A stretch of 6,666 nucleotides of DNA from Rhodospirillaceae bacterium (GCA_030623425.1 JAUXMA010000087.1:1-6666), one strand, 5' to 3'. Positions 1 to 6,585 are shown, counted from the first letter of the stretch. Made by a program: numbers and translations. The notes: generated by a model from the sequence alone, not told the origin.

Positions 1-220
1 CCGGGCACTCGTCGTGGTTCTCACCGGCATGGGGACGGACGGGAAAAAGGGCGCGCAAACGATCGTCCGAAATGGCGGCACCGTCATCGCTCAGGACGAG
101 AAGACCAGCATCGTTTGGGGTATGCCCGGCGCCGTGGCGACGACGGGCATCTGCAGCGCTGTTCTGCCCCTGGACCGGATCGCCTCTTATGTCATGAAGT
201 CCGCCGGCGAGGCCGCCTAA
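1..220 (+). CDS. cheB: CheB chemotaxis protein-glutamate methylesterase, C-terminal part
   Basis: This is the 3' end of a gene that begins before the window; the reading frame enters at base 2 and stops with TAA at 218-220. About 72 residues remain. They carry the C-terminal signature of the CheB methylesterase domain: a hydrophobic strand, then LTGMGTDG, then IAQDEKTSIVWGMPGA and a final LPLDRIASYV helix. In CheB the Asp of the GMGxDG motif belongs to the Ser-His-Asp catalytic triad; the Ser and His lie outside the window, as does the N-terminal receiver domain expected of this family. CheB removes methyl groups from, and deamidates, glutamyl sites of chemoreceptors in the cytoplasm, opposing CheR. 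The cheR start codon follows its stop codon directly, so the pair is surely one operon. A CheB-type methylesterase without a receiver domain cannot be excluded. Confidence 0.93.
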   Translation, partial: RALVVVLTGMGTDGKKGAQTIVRNGGTVIAQDEKTSIVWGMPGAVATTGICSAVLPLDRIASYVMKSAGEAA

Positions 221-1087
221 ATGAAGCAAGGGGATTTCGATTTCATCTGCAAACTTGTCAGGGATCGGTCCGGGCTGGTCCTGACCAAGGACAAAGCCTA
301 CTTGCTGGAGAGCAGGTTGATGCATTTGGCTCGCAAACGCGGCTTAAAGGGCATCGAGGAACTGGTGGAGACTATTCGCGCTTTCCAGAAGGAAAGCCTC
401 CTTCGCGAAGTCACCGAAGCGATGACCACCAACGAATCCTTCTTTTTCCGGGACATCAAGCCATTCGAGCTTTTTCGCCAACGGATTTTACCCGAGTTTT
501 TGAAAAGCCGGGCGAATAAGAAATCCCTGCGCATCTGGTGCACAGCCGCTTCCAGCGGCCAGGAGCCCTATTCCCTGGCCATCATCCTCAAGGAAGAGGC
601 CGCCAAACTGCTTGGCTGGCGCATCGAAATCCTCGGCACCGATATTTCCGCCGAGATGCTTGAGAAAGCCAAAACGGGGCTCTATTCCCAGTTCGAGGTT
701 CAACGCGGCCTGCCCATTCATTATCTGATGAAGTATTTCGAAAAAAGGGACAGTATATGGCAAATCAATGCGGCACTCCGCGCCATGGTCCAATACAAGG
801 AATTCAACTTGCTCGACGACCTTATGCATCTTGGCGAATTCGACGTCGTGTTCTGCCGCAATGTGCTGATCTACTTCGATCAGCAGACCAAGAGGCGGAT
901 TCTCGCCCAGCTCAGCCAGTTGATGCCCAATGACGGCATCCTTTTCCTGGGCGGCGCCGAAACGGTGCTGGGCGTGTCCGACAAGTTCAAGCCCCTGAAA
1001 AAGCAGCGGGGTGTCTATTGCCTGGCCAGCGGCGCCGGTGTGGTCGAAACGGCCCAGCCGGCGGCGGCAACTGGCCTCGGCACTTAG
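221..1087 (+). CDS. cheR: CheR chemotaxis protein methyltransferase
   Basis: This complete 288-residue protein has the usual CheR length. CheR uses S-adenosylmethionine to methylate glutamates of chemoreceptors and provides adaptation together with CheB. Residues 1-55 form the helical CheR N-terminal domain. The catalytic domain begins around residue 65 with MTTNESFFFRD. The SAM-binding region follows: IWCTAASSGQEPYSLA at 105-120, LGTDIS at 139-143, then FCRNVLIYF at 211-219 and LGGAET near 243-248. The segment FEVQRGLP at 158-165 is typical of many proteobacterial CheR proteins. The tail after about residue 268 is Ala/Gly-rich, with no motif I recognise. The ATG directly abuts the cheB stop, with a GAGG ribosome-binding site at 209-212 inside the end of cheB and 8 bases of spacing. 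This supports the start and suggests translational coupling. It is the last gene of the operon, since the next gene is convergent. Confidence 0.96.
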   Translation: MKQGDFDFICKLVRDRSGLVLTKDKAYLLESRLMHLARKRGLKGIEELVETIRAFQKESLLREVTEAMTTNESFFFRDIKPFELFRQRILPEFLKSRANKKSLRIWCTAASSGQEPYSLAIILKEEAAKLLGWRIEILGTDISAEMLEKAKTGLYSQFEVQRGLPIHYLMKYFEKRDSIWQINAALRAMVQYKEFNLLDDLMHLGEFDVVFCRNVLIYFDQQTKRRILAQLSQLMPNDGILFLGGAETVLGVSDKFKPLKKQRGVYCLASGAGVVETAQPAAATGLGT

Positions 1088-1302
1088 TACACCCCGGCGG
1101 GTTGACGCGGGTTGAGCGCTGAAATGGCCGTAACGATGCGGCCCGGTGGCCGATTCTTATCAACTTAGACATGCTTTAAGACTCGGCCATCTCCGTTCGC
1201 CGTCAGGAGATGGCGGGGGTTTCGGCGGCGCCCTTTTCGGCGGCGATTCTATCCCGTCGCCCTACGTATTCGGTGTCGGCCACTGTCGGTGGGAAGCCGC
1301 CG
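1088..1302. other. Convergent intergenic region between cheR and the Sel1 lipoprotein gene
   Basis: About 215 bases separate the stop codons of two genes that point at each other. I find no gene in it. It holds a stem-loop at 1186-1214 and the left part of another at 1294-1316. A 12-base sequence, CGCCGTCAGGAG, occurs at 1198-1209 and again at 1298-1309, exactly 100 bases apart. The 10-mer TTCGGCGGCG occurs at 1221-1230 and 1236-1245. On the minus strand, one frame stays open from inside the end of the Sel1 gene down to a TGA at 1203-1205. Confidence 0.7.
1186..1214. terminator. Perfect 9-bp stem-loop in convergent intergenic region
   Basis: GCCATCTCC at 1186-1194 pairs perfectly with GGAGATGGC at 1206-1214 around an 11-base loop. 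It lies about 100 bases past the cheR stop and 90 bases past the Sel1 gene stop, where a bidirectional terminator would be expected. Neither side has a clear T-run, so it is at best a non-canonical intrinsic terminator or a 3'-end stabilising hairpin. The stem is seen directly; its role is inferred. Confidence 0.4.
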
Positions 1303-1316
1303 TCAGGAGGCGGCTT
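1294..1316. terminator. 8-bp stem-loop spanning the Sel1 lipoprotein stop codon
   Basis: AAGCCGCC at 1294-1301 pairs with GGCGGCTT at 1309-1316 around a 7-base loop, and the TGA stop of the minus-strand Sel1 gene (1303-1305) sits in that loop. Read from the plus strand, the stem is followed by only TTT, and on the minus strand by TTCCC, so the T-tract is poor. It could help end transcription from either side, but its overlap with the final codons makes chance pairing of GC-rich coding sequence possible. Confidence 0.4.
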
Positions 1317-3621
1317 TCGGCGCCGCCTGGTCCAGCGGCAACCATCCCTCGGCCATTTTCTCGGCCAGGGTGATTTGCTCCGGGGTCATTTCGCCGGCGA
1401 TTTTTTTCCGCTTCCTGTCGGCGTCTTCGCGGTACAGGCGGTCGCGCGCGGCAATGGTGTACCACATGTAGGCGACGACCGGATCCTTGGGCGCCCCCAG
1501 GCCTTGCCCATAGCTTTCGGCGAGATGCCACTGCGACGATGGGAAGCCGGCCTCGGCGGCGTAACGGAAAAAGCGAAACGCCTGGCGTTCGTCCTTCTCG
1601 ACGCCCTTGCCTTCCCTGAGGGCAAGGGCGTAGTTGTTGGCCGCCATCAGGTCGCCCCGCAAGGCCGCTTCGCGGTACCACTTCGCCGCCTTGGCCGCGT
1701 CTTTTTCGACGGCGTCGCCGAAGCGATGGAAGCCGCCGAATTGGAAAAGGGACGCCAAGGCGTGCTGGGCCGGTGCGTATCCCATTTCGGCGGCGGCGCG
1801 GAAACTCGCCAAGCCCCGGTCGGTATCGCCGCTGTTCATGGCGGCGACGGCCTCGACCATCTTGCGCCCGGCGGCCGAAAGACCCGCCCCGGCCCGCTTT
1901 TCCGCCGCCGCCACCTGATCGGCGGTCATCCCCTCTTTCTTCAGGTCCTCGCGGTAACGCCAGGCGTCGGGGTGGTCCCCGGCGATGGCGCGGGTGTACC
2001 AGACGTAAGCCTCGACGGGATCCTTCCCGACGCCGGTTCCTTGTTGGTAAAATTGGCCCAGCAGGTGCCCCGCGCTGGCGTTTTCGAACTTGGACGGGGA
2101 GGCCTGGGCGGCGGTGCGAAACCACTGGATCTTCTCGGCCGCTTGGCATTCGACCTTGCCCTCGAAACACATCGTGGCGAGGCCGTTGCCGGCGCCGGCG
2201 TGTCCCTGGCCGGCCGCCAGCCTGTACCATTTCACCGCCTCGGAATAATCCTTGGTTTGGCGGCCGCGGTACTCGTGAAGCCGCCCCATCCGGTACTGGG
2301 CCAGGGCATCGCCTTGCTTGGCCAACGGCAGCATTTCCTTAGTCGTGTTTTCCCGGCGATTGGCGTAGGCGGCGTAGGTTCCCGACTTGTCCTTGCCGGT
2401 CTCCGATGTCGTTGCCTTTTCCTCTTTGGGTTTCCATTCGGAAGCCAGGCGCTTGGCCTCGGCGATCTCCTCGGGGACCATGCGGGCGGTCAGGATTTCC
2501 CGCTCTTTTTCCCAGGACGTCCGCATCGGGCTGGGCTTGGCCTTGGCGATGGCGAGTTCGAGCCACTTCAAGGCCTGGACGTTGTCCTGGGGGACGCCCT
2601 CACCGTCCCGGTAATGCTGGGCAAGCATCTCCTGGGAGTAATGATGGCCCTGCTCCGAGGCCCTCCGAAACCAGCGGGCGCTTGCCGAGAAGTCCTTGGA
2701 CACGCCTTCTCCGGACCGGTGCAAGAAGCCAAGCTTGTACTGCGCCCCCGTATAGCCCTGTTCGGCGGCCTTGCGGTACCATTTCGCCGCTTCGGCGTAA
2801 TCTTTCTTGATGTCCTTGCCGTGATAATACGCGAAGCCTAAATTGTATTGAGCGCTTTTGTGGCCCTGTTCGGCGGCCTTGCGATACCACTTCAACGCCT
2901 TGGCGAAATCCCTCTGGGCCCCCCTGCCGAAAGCGTAAGCGATGGCGACCCGATACTGGGCCTCGGCGTCGCCCTGCCGCGCCTTGCTCAGCTTGCCGCC
3001 AAAGGCCTTTTCCGCCGCCGCCTTGCGGGCCTCCTCGGCCTGGCGTTTGGCGCCCGCCGCCGGCGCCAGTTTTCTCGCCCTCCCCTCGGTGGCGCGCTTT
3101 TTCTCCATCCTCTCCGCCGCCCTCATCTCCTCGAGGGCGGAGCGGGCCTTTTCGCTTCCCCGCGCCGCCGCCTTGGAAAGCCACTTCCTGGCCTCGGCCC
3201 TGTCCGAGCGGATGTCCCGGTAGAGCAACCCCAGCGCCGTTTTCGCCCCGAGGTGATCTTGTTCGGCGGCGCGCCCGTACCACTTAATGGCTTGGTCGAC
3301 GTGCGATTCCAGGGTGAAGAATTCGGCGTACATGGAGCCGACCGCGAACTGAGCCTCGGCGTTTCCGGCATCGGCGGCGCGTTGGTACCACGCCCAGGCC
3401 CGCTGGCGGTCCCTTTCCAAGCCCCGGCCTTGCAGATAGAGCGAGGCAAGCAGAGTCTGGGCATCGGCGTCGCCGCCCTCGGCAAAGGCGGTCAGTGCCT
3501 TGATGGCGTGGCCATTGCCGCCTTGGTCGATGGCGTTTCTGATGTCGTCGAGGTCGGCGAAGGATCCGCAGCCGACCAGAAGCAGAGCCGCAAACGGGAT
3601 GAACAAAAAATTTTTTATCAT
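1303..3621 (-). CDS. Sel1-repeat lipoprotein with three repeat blocks
   Basis: This 772-residue protein starts with a lipoprotein signal: a charged MIKN, a hydrophobic stretch, and the lipobox LLVGC with Cys18 as the lipidated residue. Gly at +2 favours outer-membrane sorting, so a periplasm-facing location is expected. Nearly all the rest is Sel1-like repeats of about 36 residues with the pattern AQxxLGxxYxxGxGVxKDxxxAxxWYxxAAEQG. I count roughly thirteen: about 50-85, 86-122, 123-155, 217-253, 254-289, 290-325, 326-361, 437-473, 474-507, 515-548, 614-656, 657-692 and 693-726. A charged, Ala-rich and probably helical segment (160-208) and a polar linker (398-428) interrupt them. Three similar cap motifs, such as MTPEQITLAEKMAEGW, lie near 380-396, 564-580 and 745-760. 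Sel1 repeats usually form solenoid scaffolds for protein binding, and nothing here suggests an enzyme. The start is chosen for the signal peptide and a GAGGA site 5 bases upstream. The partner is unknown. Confidence 0.9.
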   Translation of the reverse strand: MIKNFLFIPFAALLLVGCGSFADLDDIRNAIDQGGNGHAIKALTAFAEGGDADAQTLLASLYLQGRGLERDRQRAWAWYQRAADAGNAEAQFAVGSMYAEFFTLESHVDQAIKWYGRAAEQDHLGAKTALGLLYRDIRSDRAEARKWLSKAAARGSEKARSALEEMRAAERMEKKRATEGRARKLAPAAGAKRQAEEARKAAAEKAFGGKLSKARQGDAEAQYRVAIAYAFGRGAQRDFAKALKWYRKAAEQGHKSAQYNLGFAYYHGKDIKKDYAEAAKWYRKAAEQGYTGAQYKLGFLHRSGEGVSKDFSASARWFRRASEQGHHYSQEMLAQHYRDGEGVPQDNVQALKWLELAIAKAKPSPMRTSWEKEREILTARMVPEEIAEAKRLASEWKPKEEKATTSETGKDKSGTYAAYANRRENTTKEMLPLAKQGDALAQYRMGRLHEYRGRQTKDYSEAVKWYRLAAGQGHAGAGNGLATMCFEGKVECQAAEKIQWFRTAAQASPSKFENASAGHLLGQFYQQGTGVGKDPVEAYVWYTRAIAGDHPDAWRYREDLKKEGMTADQVAAAEKRAGAGLSAAGRKMVEAVAAMNSGDTDRGLASFRAAAEMGYAPAQHALASLFQFGGFHRFGDAVEKDAAKAAKWYREAALRGDLMAANNYALALREGKGVEKDERQAFRFFRYAAEAGFPSSQWHLAESYGQGLGAPKDPVVAYMWYTIAARDRLYREDADRKRKKIAGEMTPEQITLAEKMAEGWLPLDQAAPKAAS
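2755..2883 (-). repeat. Near-identical adjacent Sel1 repeat units at DNA level
   Basis: An exact 21-base match occurs at 2755-2775 and 2863-2883, offset by 108 bases or exactly 36 codons. Similarity continues past it with scattered third-position changes. The match encodes the shared RKAAEQG end of two neighbouring Sel1 units in the lipoprotein. This suggests that these units expanded more recently than the rest of the solenoid. Confidence 0.75.
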
Positions 3622-3796
3622 GTAAATCCTCGCCAAACGCGCAAAACCCGCCGGCGGAATTGGAGTGGAGCGAGCGGGTGGACAAATCATGACGGCATCC
3701 AAGGGAACCTTACCCTCCGGCTTACGAGACTGGTAGCAAAAATGGTTGGATCCTTGCCGGCATAACGGTGAGCGGGAAACTCTGTCCGAAATCTCA
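3622..3796. other. Spacer between the two Sel1-repeat genes
   Basis: These 175 bases separate the stop of the upstream minus-strand gene from the start of the lipoprotein gene. I find no gene and no convincing terminator with a T-run, so read-through from the larger gene is plausible. A perfect 10-base palindrome, CCGCCGGCGG, lies at 3648-3657, 27 to 36 bases before the lipoprotein start. I cannot identify a credible promoter here by eye. Confidence 0.55.
3627..3631 (-). promoter_or_regulatory. Ribosome-binding site deciding the lipoprotein start
   Basis: On the minus strand, GAGGA is followed by TTTAC and then the ATG at 3621-3619. The spacing of 5 bases and the lipoprotein signal that begins immediately after it support this start. 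The same frame is open 84 codons further upstream, but that extension would overlap the 3' end of the neighbouring gene and bury the signal peptide. Confidence 0.75.
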
Positions 3797-6496
3797 TTAA
3801 CGGATATGAGAGAGCATGGTTTCGAATCCCTCCTGGGTGGGACAGCCGATGACCAAAAACCACTTGCCATCATCGTTGATCACGTCGCGGATGACGGTGG
3901 GACCGAGGCGGATCACCGTTGCGCCGGGCTGGCGCGGCGGATCCTCGAAATCGATTGTGACGCTGTGAGTCGGCCTGACGGGAAAAGAAAGGAGCCCCGG
4001 CAGGGGAAGCGGCGCGGCGAAATTTCTCAAGACGACCCGATATCCGCCGGTCATCTCCGTTGCGAACTGTGTTTCCGACAAATAGGCGTCGAACGTTTTG
4101 CTGTTGTCTTCGGTGACGCAGGTGAGGGAATCCGGGTGCAGCAGGTCTTTAAACCGCGCCAGGTCCTTGGCCTTGACGGCGGCGACAAAGCGCTCGACGA
4201 GTTGTTCAAGGGCCGGATCAAGGGGATCTTTCAAGGCCGGTTGCATGCCCTCGAAATCAACCGCCAAAGCGATTTCGAATGGCGCGCCGGCGCTTGCCGC
4301 TTTCTTTTGTTCGCCGGCGGCAGGTTTGTCGCCGCCGCTTGCCGCTCTCTTTCGTTCGCCGGCGGGAAGCTTTTCGGGGCCGGCAAGCGGCTTCAATAAA
4401 CTGGCAACCACCGCCATGTCCTGGCCATTGATCAACACCTTGCCGTCGCGGGTCATGTCGATGCGGTACTTGGCGATGCGCTCGCCTTCGGCGGTGGTTG
4501 CGCTGACGGCGATGTCCGAGATCGAGGCGATCATTGCCGCCTGCGGGAGGCGACGGGGGTCGCTCGAGACCCATTCCTTGATTTCGTCGAGCCCGTTAAT
4601 GACGATATCGAATCCGCCGGAGATGCCGTAAAGCGCCTCGGCGTCGGCGTCGAGGCCGCCGTCCAGTTTAAGGCCGGCTTTCGCCGCTTTCAACTCCGCC
4701 TTGGCGTGCACCTGAGTCTTCGCTTGGTGAAGGGATTGGCGGATGCCGGCGAGGAGATCGGGCGTGTTGACGGCGGATGGCTTTTTTGCCAACCCCTGGG
4801 GAGCGGTTTCAGCGCCGGGTCCCGCCTGCACAAAGAAGGCGAAAAACGCAGCGGCCGCCGCCTCGATGGGGATGCGCTCGAAGCTCAGGCCGAAAGAAGC
4901 GTCGTGGGGAAGGAACGTTTTCAGCTCCTCGATGGCCTCGGATTCCAAGGCGCTGTGAGCGTAGGTGACGGCGAAGGAAGCGTGCGGCTTGTCTATGTTG
5001 GCCTTGACGCCGAAGGACATTTTGCCGAGCGAGGCGATGGGCTGGCCGTCGTCGCCGTAGGCGGTGAAATTGGTCAGGGTCAGGTCCATCGATCCGCCGG
5101 GCGCGGACTTGTCCGGTTGTTTGGCGGCCGCCGCCTCGCCGGCCGGCTTCGGCGGCGAGGCCAAGCGGATCAGAGGACCGGTTCCCGGCGCCGGCTTTTT
5201 TGCCGACGGATCTGAATCACCGAACTTGAGGCCGCTGATGTCGCTGTTGAGGACCACCGACTCCAGGCCGATGGCTTTTTTGCCGTTGGCCGTATCGAGG
5301 AAGATGCCGGCCGCTTGCAGGGAGGAGGGACCGCTCCAGACGCCGGGAGGGCCCTCTTTCAAGTCGATGTGGTTGTCGATCCTGTTGACACCGAGGCTCA
5401 GCGATTGGCCGGGATCGCTCATCACCAGATCCTTCACTTTGATATCGGCCTCGACGAACGCTTGGAGGGCGGAAAGCCAAAGGCCGGTGAACCGTTTCTG
5501 GGTGTAGGTGACGGTGTACATGGGGCCGTCGCCGGTAAATTTGATGCGGATCCGGGCCGGCAGGGTTACCGCCACCCGATACGCCTGCTTGTCTTCTTTC
5601 GGCCCGTCTCCTTCTGGTTTGACGTTGATCTTTGTGGACTCGACGAAAATTCTGGCGCCGTCGGCTTGACGGAAACCGAGAGGGGGAATGATGACCGAGA
5701 ACGAACCGTCGGTATTCTTGCCGACGCGTACCCGGTCGCGCATTGTCATGTCGCCCAAGCGGGCGGCGATGGTATCCAGCGCTTCGACAATGGCGCGACG
5801 GATGCGCGCCGCCTCGCCATCGGGTTCGCCTTGCGTCGTGTCAACGTCCTGATTGCCGCGGCGACGCGGCAAAAAGCCTCCGGCGTACATCCCCTCGAGA
5901 GCGAGCGCGGCTTCTTGACTTCCCTGTTCGGCGGCCATGCCGAGCCATGTTTCCGCTTTCCCGCGGTTGACGAAGGCGCCGCCAAACCGGCCGGAATGGA
6001 TCAGGCCAAGCATGTATTGGGCCTCCACGTGGTCCTGTTCGGCGGCGAGGACGTACCATTCGACGGCCTTCGACAGGTAGTAGGGCACGCCCAAGCCCTT
6101 CCGGTACATGTTGCCGAGCTTGAACTGGGCTTGGGCGTTACCGGCGAGAGCGGCGCGCTTGTACCATTGCCACGCCATGGAGTAGTTATGCGGCACGCCC
6201 TGTCCCTTGAAGAAAAGGTCGCCGAGCAGGATCTGGGCCTTGGTGTCGCCCTTTTCGGCAAGGGGCCGCAAGTCATCGAGCGCGGCGTCGGTATCTCCGC
6301 GGTCGAGAGCCTTTCGAACCGCGTCCAGGTGGCCATTCTTGCCGAAAGGCAGCAATTTCTTGATTGTCGCGCCGAGACCCGCGTCGGATGGGGCGTCTTG
6401 ACCCGGCTCGGACGCGGCGAACGCCGGCCCGGCGAGGCCGGCGACGACCGCCGCCGGCAGAATCAAACGCCGACGCCAATTTTTCTTTGCCAGCAT
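3797..6496 (-). CDS. Exported Sel1-repeat protein with beta-rich middle and NTF2-like C-terminus
   Basis: This is an 899-residue protein. Residues 1-27 form a Sec signal peptide: a basic KKNWRRR region, a hydrophobic core, and likely cleavage after AFA. After a short helical lead-in (55-80), Sel1 repeats cover about 82-118, 119-154 and 155-192. Residues 230-430 and 469-705 look beta-rich, with alternating hydrophobic strands such as ARIRIKF and FDIVINGLDEI. They are separated by a Pro/Ala/Lys linker (445-468) and loosely recall DUF945/DUF2125-type or AsmA-like periplasmic domains; I do not claim a family. A hydrophobic, Ala/Phe-rich stretch lies at 545-558. Lys/Ala-rich repeats occupy 710-738. 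Residues 757-890 resemble an NTF2/SnoaL-like domain, with an opening helix VERFVAAVKAKDLARFKDLLHPDS and a final strand KWFLVIG. The only cysteines are C793 and C885, both in this domain. The start at 6496 is chosen for the signal peptide; only a weak GGGA precedes it. Function is unknown. Confidence 0.85.
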   Translation of the reverse strand: MLAKKNWRRRLILPAAVVAGLAGPAFAASEPGQDAPSDAGLGATIKKLLPFGKNGHLDAVRKALDRGDTDAALDDLRPLAEKGDTKAQILLGDLFFKGQGVPHNYSMAWQWYKRAALAGNAQAQFKLGNMYRKGLGVPYYLSKAVEWYVLAAEQDHVEAQYMLGLIHSGRFGGAFVNRGKAETWLGMAAEQGSQEAALALEGMYAGGFLPRRRGNQDVDTTQGEPDGEAARIRRAIVEALDTIAARLGDMTMRDRVRVGKNTDGSFSVIIPPLGFRQADGARIFVESTKINVKPEGDGPKEDKQAYRVAVTLPARIRIKFTGDGPMYTVTYTQKRFTGLWLSALQAFVEADIKVKDLVMSDPGQSLSLGVNRIDNHIDLKEGPPGVWSGPSSLQAAGIFLDTANGKKAIGLESVVLNSDISGLKFGDSDPSAKKPAPGTGPLIRLASPPKPAGEAAAAKQPDKSAPGGSMDLTLTNFTAYGDDGQPIASLGKMSFGVKANIDKPHASFAVTYAHSALESEAIEELKTFLPHDASFGLSFERIPIEAAAAAFFAFFVQAGPGAETAPQGLAKKPSAVNTPDLLAGIRQSLHQAKTQVHAKAELKAAKAGLKLDGGLDADAEALYGISGGFDIVINGLDEIKEWVSSDPRRLPQAAMIASISDIAVSATTAEGERIAKYRIDMTRDGKVLINGQDMAVVASLLKPLAGPEKLPAGERKRAASGGDKPAAGEQKKAASAGAPFEIALAVDFEGMQPALKDPLDPALEQLVERFVAAVKAKDLARFKDLLHPDSLTCVTEDNSKTFDAYLSETQFATEMTGGYRVVLRNFAAPLPLPGLLSFPVRPTHSVTIDFEDPPRQPGATVIRLGPTVIRDVINDDGKWFLVIGCPTQEGFETMLSHIR
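4291..4365 (-). repeat. 45-bp tandem duplication in a Lys/Ala-rich linker
   Basis: The 30-base segments 4291-4320 and 4336-4365 differ at only two positions and are offset by 45 bases, or 15 codons. They encode GERKRAASGGDKPA and GEQKKAASAGAPF in the linker before the C-terminal domain of the large exported protein. The unit keeps frame, so it lengthens the linker without breaking the protein. Confidence 0.8.
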
Positions 6497-6522
6497 TGTT
6501 CCCGAGAATCCCGTTCCAGCTT

Positions 6523-6545
6523 CGATCATGTGGGTTTCATGATCG
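6523..6545. promoter_or_regulatory. Perfect 8-bp inverted repeat, candidate operator
   Basis: CGATCATG at 6523-6530 and CATGATCG at 6538-6545 form a perfect inverted repeat with a 7-base spacer. It lies 27 to 49 bases upstream of the large exported Sel1-repeat gene and about 40 bases upstream of the divergent Toprim fragment. The arm length, the spacing and the position in a divergent upstream region fit a binding site for a dimeric regulator. I do not recognise a specific regulator's consensus. Confidence 0.45.
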
Positions 6546-6553
6546 GATTGCAA
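6525..6553 (-). promoter_or_regulatory. Weak sigma70-like promoter candidate
   Basis: On the minus strand, TTGCAA (6553-6548) and CATGAT (6530-6525) are separated by 17 bases. Each matches 4 of 6 bases of the -35 and -10 consensus. The -10 candidate overlaps the left arm of the inverted repeat, an arrangement seen where a repressor covers a promoter. Matches of this quality occur by chance. Confidence 0.22.
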
Positions 6554-6585
6554 CCGGTGAAAGCCGCTCCCGCCTCGTTGGCGTT

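Noticed and set aside
1210..2841. A 543-codon plus-strand open frame opposite the Sel1 lipoprotein gene
   Set aside because: It mirrors a clear Sel1-repeat protein on the other strand. Its translation is Gly/Leu/Arg-rich with periodic anti-Sel1 patterns and no recognisable domain, as expected for an antisense frame in GC-rich DNA.
3648..3657. Palindrome CCGCCGGCGG as an intrinsic terminator between the two Sel1 genes
   Set aside because: It leaves almost no loop, has no following T-run beyond GTTTTG, and such GC palindromes are common at this base composition.
2848..3765. A 305-codon plus-strand open frame across the start of the lipoprotein gene
   Set aside because: Most of it is antisense to Sel1 repeats and the signal peptide, with the low-complexity composition of a shadow frame.
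3622..3873. An 84-residue N-terminal extension of the Sel1 lipoprotein
   Set aside because: It would overlap the 3' end of the upstream gene in another frame, bury the lipobox signal, and ignore the good ribosome-binding site at 3627-3631.
6497..6553. A 19-residue N-terminal extension of the large exported protein starting at TTG or the internal ATG at 6529
   Set aside because: Neither start has a usable ribosome-binding site, and the extension would precede a normal signal peptide beginning MLAKKNWRRR.
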